This document shows positions 1 to 7,128 of a DNA stretch of 9,689 nucleotides, piece after piece. The position numbers and the translations under genes are program-made. This stretch comes from Tannerella sp. Its GTDB lineage: Bacteria; Bacteroidota; Bacteroidia; Bacteroidales; Tannerellaceae. Location of the stretch: assembly GCA_031279875.1 (NCBI GenBank), contig JAITHS010000132.1:1-9689 (forward strand). The letters run 5' to 3'. The notes beneath the pieces are model-generated. The model searched no databases. It was not told where the DNA came from and worked only from the letters and a program-made list of their open reading frames with translations. How positions within the stretch are numbered: the stretch's first letter is position 1; the number at the start of each line of letters is the position of its first letter.

Positions 1-485
1 GCAAAACCGGTGCACCATACGACCTGCTTCTTCGTCCCGATGCCGGAGAAATATCACCGGAACAATATAAAATGGTTTGGCTGCTGGGACTCCTGCAATT
101 GGATAAAGTAGAATCGGAAAGGATCGAGAAATGGCGGAAAGCGGGTATCACCGTTATGTGGACGGATGGCGACGGCACCCGTTTTTTCCGTCCGGACAGT
201 TCAGGGAAAGACAAAATAAATTGGACGGCTGCTGAACTTCGCGTTTTGTATGCGCAGGCAGGCGTTCATATTTACAACGATTCGGATGATGTTACCTATG
301 CCGGCCGGAACTGGATATGTATTCATTCGGCAGATGGCGGCGAACGCATGGTGAAACTGCCGTTCAGAGCAAAAATCATTCGGTTTCCGGAAAATAAGGT
401 TGTCTCCATGTCAGCCAATGAAGCAACTGTTGTGTTGCCGCCAAAATCTACTGTCCTGTTAAGACTGCACAAAGTTGAAGAGTGA
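1..485 (+). CDS. 3' end of a probable glycoside hydrolase (beta-galactosidase/GH42-like C-terminus), 5' truncated by the window
   Basis: The reading frame is open from the first complete codon (position 3) to a TGA at 483-485, giving about 161 C-terminal residues; the start lies to the left of the window. The ATG at 72 is internal, because the upstream codons (KTGAPYDLLLRPDAGEI) continue the same protein. Visible features are a GAPYDL segment, a Rossmann-like stretch (RKAGITVMWTDGDG), then AELRVLYAQAGVHIYNDSDD, a strand reading NWICIHSADGGERMVKLP, and a beta-rich end (ATVVLPPKSTVLLRL). From memory this order (GAPYD, an AGVHIY-D element, then an 'IHS..GGE..VKLP' strand) resembles the region after the catalytic barrel in GH42-like and related clan GH-A enzymes of Bacteroidota. 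The catalytic barrel is not visible, so activity cannot be confirmed. It precedes the susC operon by 205 nt and probably belongs to the same PUL. Family assignment is moderate; that it is a real coding end is much surer. Confidence 0.6.
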   Translation, partial: KTGAPYDLLLRPDAGEISPEQYKMVWLLGLLQLDKVESERIEKWRKAGITVMWTDGDGTRFFRPDSSGKDKINWTAAELRVLYAQAGVHIYNDSDDVTYAGRNWICIHSADGGERMVKLPFRAKIIRFPENKVVSMSANEATVVLPPKSTVLLRLHKVEE

Positions 486-526
486 GGCGTTTTTTTGGTA
501 ATCAGATACCGATTTAACAATGCTCA

Positions 527-558
527 TTTGGAAATATCCTGATTTTTATGTAATTTTG
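527..558 (+). promoter_or_regulatory. Bacteroidota-type housekeeping promoter for the susC operon
   Basis: TTTG at 527-530 and TAATTTTG at 551-558 are separated by exactly 20 nt. The second box is a perfect match to the Bacteroidota -7 consensus TAnnTTTG, and the first matches the -33 TTG-type box at the expected distance. Transcription would begin near 563, leaving a leader of about 128 nt before the ATG at 691. It is the only such pair I see in the 486-690 gap. No start site has been measured, so this is a consensus-based prediction. Confidence 0.65.
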
Positions 559-577
559 CGGCGTCTTTTCAATTATA

Positions 578-676
578 TTTAAATATTGTTTACATTTAAT
601 CAGCATATTATTTACATTTAATTTACATATTGTTTGCATATTATTTACATTTACTTTACATTTAATTTACATTTAC
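578..676 (+). repeat. Nine tandem copies of an 11-bp A/T-rich unit in the susC leader
   Basis: Units start at 578, 589, 600, 611, 622, 633, 644, 655 and 666, each exactly 11 bp long (99 bp in all). The consensus is TTTACATTTAA. Units at 589, 611 and 655 are identical; 644 and 666 (TTTACATTTAC) differ only in the last base; 622 is TTTACATATTG, 633 is TTTGCATATTA, 578 is TTTAAATATTG, and 600 is the most diverged (TCAGCATATTA). The array stops 14 nt before the susC ATG and lies downstream of the predicted promoter, so it would be transcribed. It contains no ATG. The 11-bp period is close to one DNA helical turn. Possible roles are an unstructured ribosome-loading leader, a repeated protein-binding site, or a copy-number-variable expression tuner; the sequence alone does not choose among them. 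Confidence 0.9.
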
Positions 677-690
677 AAGAAAGAAAGACA

Positions 691-3600
691 ATGAGACAAA
701 AACTATTACTAATTGTAATGCTGCTGACCCCGTTACTTGCGGGCGCTCGGCACAAGATGACGTTGCCGCAGGCGGGAATCGTTGTTTCGGGAAAAGTAGT
801 CGATAACTTCGACGAGCCTTTGACGGGCGTAACGATAGCTGTGCTGTCGGACACCAAACTCGGAGCCGTAACCGACATCAACGGCGAGTACTCCATCACC
901 GTGCCGGATGAAAATACTGTCTTGCGATACAGTTACATCGGCTACGAAACACAGGAAATTAAGGTTGGCAAAAACCGTATTATCAACGTCAGCCTTAAAG
1001 AACAAACACTTGGATTAGAGGAGGTTACGGTGGTAGCTTTCGGTAAACAGAAGAAAGAGAGCGTAGTATCGAGCATCCAGACCGTCAATGTTAGCGATCT
1101 GCACGTGCCGAGCAGCAATTTGACGACGAGTTTTTCGGGACGCATTGCCGGAATGATTTCCTACCAAACTACTGGCGAGCCGGGTTCCGATGATGCCACA
1201 TTCTTCATTCGCGGCGTAACATCGTTTGGTACAGGCAAGGTTGACCCGCTGATATTGATTGATAATGTGGAAGTTACTACGAGCGACCTTGCGAAGATAC
1301 ATCCCGACGATATTGCTTCGTTTTCTATTCTCAAAGACGCCACAGCAACAGCGTTATACGGCGCTCGCGGCGCTAACGGGGTCATTCTTGTTAATACCAA
1401 AGAAGGTCGGGAAGGAGCGGCAAGAGTATCGTTCAGAGTTGAGAACTCATTTTCGATGCCCACATCCGAACTTGAAATGTCAGACCCCGTGCTTTACATG
1501 CAGTTAGCCAACGAAGCCGTTGCCACCCGCGACCCTCTCGGCAGTCGTCCGTATTCCGACGGTCAAATCGACAACACCAAACGCGGCGGTAACCCTTACG
1601 TATATCCCGCCGTAAACTGGAAAAACATGTTAATCAAGAACATAGCGGCAAACCAGCGTGCCAATATGAGTATTTCAGGCGGCGGCAAAGTAGCCCGCTA
1701 CTATGTTGCAGGCTCGTTTTCGCAGGATAACGGCATCCTTAAAAGCGAAAAAAACAACTCCGGAGGTCTCAACACCAACGTTGACTACAAGAAGTTTCTT
1801 TTGCGCTCGAACGTAAATATCAACCTGACAAAAACGACCGAAATGATAGTACGTCTGTCGGGAACTTTCGACGACAACACAGGGCCTCTTTCCGGCGGCA
1901 GCGACATCTACAAAGGCATCCTTAAAGCCAGTCCGTCGCGTTTTCCCGCCTACTATGCGCCTGACGAAAAGTTTGCCAAAGCCGATCATATCCTTTTCGG
2001 CGGCGAGTTTGAAGACGCTAACTGGCACTATTACAACCCTTACGCAGAGTTTCTACGGGGGCAGAACCGTAAAAACACTTCAACGATGTCAGCCCAGTTG
2101 GAACTGAAAAAAGACCTCAGCAGTATAGTTAAAGGGCTGAATGCCAGAGCGATGTTTAATACCACGCGCTATGGAGAGTTTCAAAACACGATGCGTTATA
2201 CTCCGTTTTTTTACAACATCGGCTATTACGACCGCGTGAAAGACGTTTACACATTGTCGGAACTCAATTCCGAAACAGGCAAGGAATATCTCACCTTTGC
2301 GCAGGGCGCGAAAGTAGTCAAGAGTTCGATGTACGGCGAAGGCGCTGTGTCGTATAACAATTCATTCGGCGAGCATGACGTCAGCGGGATGCTTGTAGGC
2401 ATCATTCGCGAGTATGTAGAATCGAAAAGCAACACCCTTTCGGAATCACTGCCGCAACGCAATCTCGGTCTTTCCGGACGCTTCACTTACGGCTATCATC
2501 AGAGATATTTCGTTGAATTTAACTTCGGCTATAACGGCTCCGAGAAATTCGACAAAGGACATCGCTGGGGCTTTTTTCCTTCAATCGGTGTAGGCTGGAC
2601 AGTATCCAACGAAGATTTCTGGCAGCCGCTGAAACCAACCTTTTCTCTGCTCAAAATCAAAGCCACATACGGCATGGTCGGCAACGACGACATCGGCAAC
2701 CAGAGATTTTTTTATCTTTCGGAGATAAGTCCGACAGGCGGAAATACTTTTACTACCGGATATAATCAAAGCAAAGTTCTGTCGGGCTACAAAGTACTCA
2801 ACTATGCCAACCCCAATATCGGGTGGGAGATTTCCTACAAAAGCAATCTCGGTATCGAACTGGGACTGTTTAAGGACAAACTCAATTTACTGATAGACAT
2901 TTATCGCGAGCGTCGCACTAATATCCTGCAAACGCGCGCCGACGTACCTGTATCGCTCGGACTGTGGTCAACGCCGTTAGTCAACATGGGCGAAGCCAAC
3001 GGCAACGGTATCGACCTGTCGGCCGACTACAAGCATAGTTTCGGCAAGGATTTTTTCCTTATCGGCAGGTTTAATTTCACATACGCCCGCGCTACATACC
3101 GCAAATATGAAGAACCAGACTACGTTAGAGGCGGGTTGCCGCATCTGTCGAGAATAGGACAGCCCGTGTCGCAGCAATACGGATATGTTGCCGAGCGACT
3201 TTTCCTTGATCAATACGAAGTTGAACATTCGCCCAAGCAAGAATTTTCGGGTACCTACATGGCGGGCGACATCAAATACAAAGACATCAACGGCGACGGT
3301 CTTATCAATACTTTCGACCGTGTGCCGATAGGTATGCCCAAAGAACCCGAAATCAATTACGGCTTCGGATTTACGGCAGGATACCGCATAATAGATTTAT
3401 CCGTATTTTTCTCCGGTCTGGCGCGCTCTTCGTTTCTTATTGATGCGGAAAAAATTTCTCCTTTCAACATTACGCGCAGCGACGGCAGCCCATACTATAT
3501 TTATGAAAACGGTATGGCACAATTTATTGCCGACGATTATTGGACAGAGCAAGCCCAAAACCCGCAGGCTGCATGGCCTCGCTTATCAACCTATCTCATC

Positions 3601-3855
3601 AACAACAACATGCAGAACAGTACGTACTATTTGCGCGACAGGTCTTTTCTGCGTCTCAAAAGCGCCGAACTCGGCTTCAAACTCAACGACCGCCTTGCAG
3701 GTAAACTGAAAATGGCCTCATGTCGCTTCTATCTCTCTGGCACTAACCTGCTGATGTTCAGCAAGTTTAAGCCATGGGATGTGGAACTTGGAGTTAACGG
3801 TTTTAATTATCCGTTACAAAGAGTTGTAAATCTGGGACTTAATGTATCATTCTAA
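691..3855 (+). CDS. SusC/RagA-family TonB-dependent outer-membrane transporter
   Basis: Imports glycan fragments across the outer membrane, powered by TonB-ExbBD, in a complex with the SusD-like lipoprotein encoded next. The predicted protein has 1054 residues, usual for the family. An N-terminal signal peptide (MRQKLLLIVMLLTPLLAGA) is followed by a carboxypeptidase-regulatory-like beta domain (about 31-106, with GVTIAVLSDTKLGAVTDING and YSYIGYETQEI), a TonB-box-like segment (LEEVTVVAFG, 109-118), a plug domain (about 125-245, with FFIRGV and ILKDATATALYGARGANGV), and a long beta-barrel ending in the aromatic terminus LNVSF. A conserved acidic loop resembling a calcium site lies at 860-878 (DINGDGLINTFD). 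There is no STN domain, so no sign of direct anti-sigma signalling. I chose the ATG at 691: the longer frame opens only at a TTG (634) inside the repeat array and would place 19 unlikely residues before a normal signal peptide. The gene is intact. Confidence 0.96.
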   Translation: MRQKLLLIVMLLTPLLAGARHKMTLPQAGIVVSGKVVDNFDEPLTGVTIAVLSDTKLGAVTDINGEYSITVPDENTVLRYSYIGYETQEIKVGKNRIINVSLKEQTLGLEEVTVVAFGKQKKESVVSSIQTVNVSDLHVPSSNLTTSFSGRIAGMISYQTTGEPGSDDATFFIRGVTSFGTGKVDPLILIDNVEVTTSDLAKIHPDDIASFSILKDATATALYGARGANGVILVNTKEGREGAARVSFRVENSFSMPTSELEMSDPVLYMQLANEAVATRDPLGSRPYSDGQIDNTKRGGNPYVYPAVNWKNMLIKNIAANQRANMSISGGGKVARYYVAGSFSQDNGILKSEKNNSGGLNTNVDYKKFLLRSNVNINLTKTTEMIVRLSGTFDDNTGPLSGGSDIYKGILKASPSRFPAYYAPDEKFAKADHILFGGEFEDANWHYYNPYAEFLRGQNRKNTSTMSAQLELKKDLSSIVKGLNARAMFNTTRYGEFQNTMRYTPFFYNIGYYDRVKDVYTLSELNSETGKEYLTFAQGAKVVKSSMYGEGAVSYNNSFGEHDVSGMLVGIIREYVESKSNTLSESLPQRNLGLSGRFTYGYHQRYFVEFNFGYNGSEKFDKGHRWGFFPSIGVGWTVSNEDFWQPLKPTFSLLKIKATYGMVGNDDIGNQRFFYLSEISPTGGNTFTTGYNQSKVLSGYKVLNYANPNIGWEISYKSNLGIELGLFKDKLNLLIDIYRERRTNILQTRADVPVSLGLWSTPLVNMGEANGNGIDLSADYKHSFGKDFFLIGRFNFTYARATYRKYEEPDYVRGGLPHLSRIGQPVSQQYGYVAERLFLDQYEVEHSPKQEFSGTYMAGDIKYKDINGDGLINTFDRVPIGMPKEPEINYGFGFTAGYRIIDLSVFFSGLARSSFLIDAEKISPFNITRSDGSPYYIYENGMAQFIADDYWTEQAQNPQAAWPRLSTYLINNNMQNSTYYLRDRSFLRLKSAELGFKLNDRLAGKLKMASCRFYLSGTNLLMFSKFKPWDVELGVNGFNYPLQRVVNLGLNVSF

Positions 3856-3866
3856 AAAAAATCATT

Positions 3867-5783
3867 ATGAAAGAAAAAAAAATATTTATTTTGTGGTGCA
3901 TATCAGCATCTTTTATTGTTTCATGCGACTATCTTGATGTTGTTCCGTCGGATATTCCCGAAATATCACACGCCTTTAAAAACCGCATCGAAGCGGAGAA
4001 ATTTCTCTACGGATGTCTCGGTTCGATACCGCAATACGGCTCAATGAGCGTTAACCCTGCTTTTCTCGGCGGCGACGAGATATGGCTGCCGGAACCTGTG
4101 CTGACCGTCCCCAATACAAACCAGAATATCGTTAAGGGACAGCAAAATACCAGTAGCCCCGTCAACAACGCATATTCGGCTTACGGCTATTTCAGAGGCT
4201 TGCGCGACTGCAATATCTTCCTTGAAAACTGCGAATTGCCATACGATCTCGGCTCCGATGAACGCAATCGCTGGATAGCGGAAATTAAGTTTGTCAAGGC
4301 ATACATCCATTTTTATCTGTTGAGGCAATACGGGCCTATGCACATCATAAGGGATAATCTTCCTATCGATGCGCGCGGCGACGATGCTATGGCGTACCGC
4401 GAACCTGTTGACGAGGTCGTTAAATACATCGTAGAACTGTGTGATGAAGCGGCGTTGCGCCTTCCGCCGATGTGTGAAGATATTGCCAACGATCTCGGAC
4501 GTCCTACGGCTGTGATGGCGCTCGCCCTCAAAGGTCAGGCTTTGTTATTAGCCGCCAGCCCGCTCTTTAACGGCAATCCCGACTATGCAGGCATCAAAGA
4601 CGGCAGAGGCGTTACCCTCTTTTCTGATACTTATGACCCCAACAAATGGCGTCTTGCCGCCGACGCACTCAAAGCCGCTATCGACCTTGCTCATGAAAGT
4701 CTTGCCGAACTTTACGATTTTGCCCGCTACAGCCCTTACAGCGCGGCTTTGAGCGAAAAAACAATACTTTCGATGCAGGTACGCGGCGCTGTTACCGATA
4801 AATGGAACACCGAAATAATATGGGGCGATTCGGAATCAAACACCGATGCTTTTCAGCGCGCCGCTCACATGATATTTTTGCCCGGTCAGCGTGGCGGCAA
4901 CTGTACCCACAACTATGGTCCGCCGCTCCACATAGTAGAGCAGTTTTATACCAAAAACGGTATCCCTATCGAAGACGATGAAGAATGGCTCGGCGTTGAC
5001 CCGCTGACGTTGAGAACAGCTACCGACGATGACCGTTTTTATATCAAATCCGGTTTCGAGACGCTCAAACTGCATTTCGACCGCGAGCCGCGTTTTTACG
5101 GCGCTATCACGTTCGACGGCGGCACGTTCTACGGCAATTCAAACATCCTCTCCGACAATGCCATGCTTATAACCGAATGCAAAGGCGGCGGCTCAATCAA
5201 CAATACCTACGTAAGCGGCAAATATTCCGCTACCGGATATTTGTGTAAGAAACTGACGTCTTATCTGTCGTCGTTCGGCACGTCAAGCGGATTGACTACT
5301 ACCAAATATATCTTCCCTGTGATGCGCCTTGCCGACCTTTATCTGATGTATGCGGAGGCGCTCAACGAAGTAAAAGCCGCTCCCGACGATGAAGTTTATG
5401 AGTATATCGATTCTGTCAGACGACGTAGCGGCTTGGAAGGAGTAGTGGCTTCATGGCAAAAATATGCCGTCGGCGACAAGAAATCCAAACCCCTTACCAA
5501 AGACGGGATGAGAGAAATTATCCGACGCGAAAGACTTATCGAACTTGCCTTTGAAGGACAGCGTTTCTGGGACCTGCGTCGCTGGAAAGAAGCCGAAATT
5601 TATCTTAACAAACCGATCAGAGGAATGAGTATTAAGGGCGAAAATACCGCAGATTTCTACAAAGTGCAGACAATTTTCACCCCCAAATTTGAGAAAAAAG
5701 ACTATCTTTGGCCTTTGAGCATCAACAATCTGATGACAAACCAAAACTTAATACAAAACCCCGGCTGGGGACAACAATACTAA
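3867..5783 (+). CDS. SusD/RagB-family glycan-binding outer-membrane lipoprotein
   Basis: Surface lipoprotein that binds the glycan and acts as the lid over the SusC barrel. It starts 11 nt after the susC stop behind an A-rich stretch (TAAAAAAAATCATT) with no Shine-Dalgarno motif, as is normal for Bacteroidota. The 638-residue product begins with a lipoprotein signal ending in FIVSC, with the lipidated cysteine at residue 20 followed by DYLDVVPSD, a start typical of SusD proteins. The N-terminal helical (TPR-like) part holds RNRWIAEIKFVKAYIHFYLL, and the C-terminal RagB/SusD part holds the hallmark segments FPVMRLADLYLMYAEALNE (about 483-501) and IIRRERLIELAFEGQRFWDL (about 552-571). Length is at the upper side of normal. 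The gene order susC then susD confirms the pairing. Ligand specificity cannot be read from sequence. Confidence 0.96.
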   Translation: MKEKKIFILWCISASFIVSCDYLDVVPSDIPEISHAFKNRIEAEKFLYGCLGSIPQYGSMSVNPAFLGGDEIWLPEPVLTVPNTNQNIVKGQQNTSSPVNNAYSAYGYFRGLRDCNIFLENCELPYDLGSDERNRWIAEIKFVKAYIHFYLLRQYGPMHIIRDNLPIDARGDDAMAYREPVDEVVKYIVELCDEAALRLPPMCEDIANDLGRPTAVMALALKGQALLLAASPLFNGNPDYAGIKDGRGVTLFSDTYDPNKWRLAADALKAAIDLAHESLAELYDFARYSPYSAALSEKTILSMQVRGAVTDKWNTEIIWGDSESNTDAFQRAAHMIFLPGQRGGNCTHNYGPPLHIVEQFYTKNGIPIEDDEEWLGVDPLTLRTATDDDRFYIKSGFETLKLHFDREPRFYGAITFDGGTFYGNSNILSDNAMLITECKGGGSINNTYVSGKYSATGYLCKKLTSYLSSFGTSSGLTTTKYIFPVMRLADLYLMYAEALNEVKAAPDDEVYEYIDSVRRRSGLEGVVASWQKYAVGDKKSKPLTKDGMREIIRRERLIELAFEGQRFWDLRRWKEAEIYLNKPIRGMSIKGENTADFYKVQTIFTPKFEKKDYLWPLSINNLMTNQNLIQNPGWGQQY

Positions 5784-5784
5784 C

Positions 5785-5805
5785 CACTAATCACTAATCA
5801 CTATG
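5785..5805 (+). repeat. Three 7-bp tandem repeats running into a start codon
   Basis: CACTAAT occurs at 5785-5791 and 5792-5798, and a third copy CACTATG at 5799-5805 contains the ATG of the next gene (5803). The repeats fill nearly the whole 19-nt gap after the susD-like gene and replace any ribosome-binding site. Confidence 0.85.
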
Positions 5806-7128
5806 TATAAATATTTTTATTCGATTATTATTCTGACGGCATTTTTCGGTTGTCAGGGAGTTAAAGATTGGAACGACCAAAAAGATGACGTTCCACCCGC
5901 GCCTGTTAGCAATATTAAGGTTGAAAGTCTTAACGGAGGAGCAAAAATCACTTACACATTGCCTGCCGACAATGATATTCTCGGCGCCAAGGTACGATAT
6001 ACATTCCACGACGGCGATACTCCGAAAGAGATTTTTGCATCGGCAGGCAACGATACTATCGTCATCAACGGATATGGAGATACTAACGAGCATGATGTTG
6101 AAGTTTACGCTCTCGACAAGAGCATGAACGTTTCAATGCCCGTTACGGTAAAGGTTACACCAAACACTCCGCCGGTCGAAATTCTCAGCAAGTCGCTCAA
6201 AGCATATCCTGCTTTCGGAGGTATCTATGTTACGTGGCAAAATCCGATAAAAGAAAGTCTCGGCATCTCAATCTATATCGAAGATAAAGACGGCTTTATG
6301 CAACTCTATGACACGTATTTTACCGACGCGACGGACGGCAAACATACTTTCAAACAGTTTCCCGATTCTACAATGACGTTCGAAATCGTAATGCGGGATC
6401 GCTGGAACAACCATTCTACTCCGCTGCGCGAAACGATGACGCCGCTCTATGAAACGGAAATCAAAGCCATAGAAGCCACTACCGGCAAGGTTTTGTGGTC
6501 GTCCTACAATGCAAGTTCAAACTATCGCGGCGACGTTTATTTGGCTACCAATTTTAACATTCTCTTCGACGGCGTTACGTGGAGCAGCGCCATGTGGCAA
6601 CCTATCGCTTCCCGCTCAAAGGCTCAATTGCCTGCTCCCGACGGCGATATATTCCCCTGGTACACTACTATCGACCTCGGTGTAGAAGCGTCTTACAGCA
6701 ATATCCGCATCTTTCCGCGAGACCGCACGTCGATGGGTCCCATTTTCTCTGCCATATTGCCGAAAGACCTTGAAATATGGGGCTGTAACAATCCCAAAGC
6801 GGTAGATACCAAGTTAGGATATGCCGAAAATCAGAAATACTGGACTGATTGGGAAGAAATCGGCGCAACAGGAGAGTGGCGCAACGACTGGGTTATGCTT
6901 TATAAAGGTACTCTGGTGTTGCCGTCGGGCATATCCGACTACTACGACGGCGTTGTGGCGACGCCCGAAGATGAACAGTATCTTATCAACGGCATACCAT
7001 ACGAAATGATTACCGAACGTGCCACAGAGACTTTCCGCTATCTCCGATTTGTTACCAACAGCACCAATACAGGCTCTTCTCGCTGGCATATCGGCGAAAT
7101 CAAAATATGGGGAGCTTATAAGAAATGA
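5803..7128 (+). CDS. PUL accessory lipoprotein with DUF4959, DUF5126 and DUF5000-type domains (probable surface glycan-binding protein)
   Basis: The 441-residue product begins with a lipoprotein signal ending in FFGC (lipidated cysteine at residue 17). Three regions follow. About 30-125 is an Ig/fibronectin-like part opening PPAPVSNIKVESLNGGAKIT, which fits DUF4959. About 130-230 is a second beta-sandwich (KSLKAYPAFGGIYVTWQNP), which fits DUF5126. About 235-440 is a discoidin-like (F5/8 type C-like) fold with WSSAMWQP, ATIDLG-like and IRIFPRD strands, ending RYLRFVTNSTN...WHIGEIKIWG, which fits DUF5000. Proteins of this layout are commonly encoded just after susC/susD and are thought to act as surface glycan binders (family knowledge); no catalytic motif is visible. 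The start at 5803 is the first codon giving a lipoprotein signal. The gene ends in TGA overlapping the ATG of the next gene (ATGA at 7125-7128), so translation is probably coupled. Confidence 0.88.
   Translation: MYKYFYSIIILTAFFGCQGVKDWNDQKDDVPPAPVSNIKVESLNGGAKITYTLPADNDILGAKVRYTFHDGDTPKEIFASAGNDTIVINGYGDTNEHDVEVYALDKSMNVSMPVTVKVTPNTPPVEILSKSLKAYPAFGGIYVTWQNPIKESLGISIYIEDKDGFMQLYDTYFTDATDGKHTFKQFPDSTMTFEIVMRDRWNNHSTPLRETMTPLYETEIKAIEATTGKVLWSSYNASSNYRGDVYLATNFNILFDGVTWSSAMWQPIASRSKAQLPAPDGDIFPWYTTIDLGVEASYSNIRIFPRDRTSMGPIFSAILPKDLEIWGCNNPKAVDTKLGYAENQKYWTDWEEIGATGEWRNDWVMLYKGTLVLPSGISDYYDGVVATPEDEQYLINGIPYEMITERATETFRYLRFVTNSTNTGSSRWHIGEIKIWGAYKK

Noticed and set aside
486..500. Terminator at the end of the first gene (T-run at 490-496)
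   Set aside because: There is a T-run but no convincing stem ahead of it.
578..676. CRISPR-like array
   Set aside because: The repeats are 11 bp, contiguous and without unique spacers; there is no cas gene in the window.
634..690. Upstream extension of the susC gene from a TTG at 634
   Set aside because: It would translate part of the 11-bp repeat array and put 19 residues before a normal signal peptide; the ATG at 691 is the natural start.
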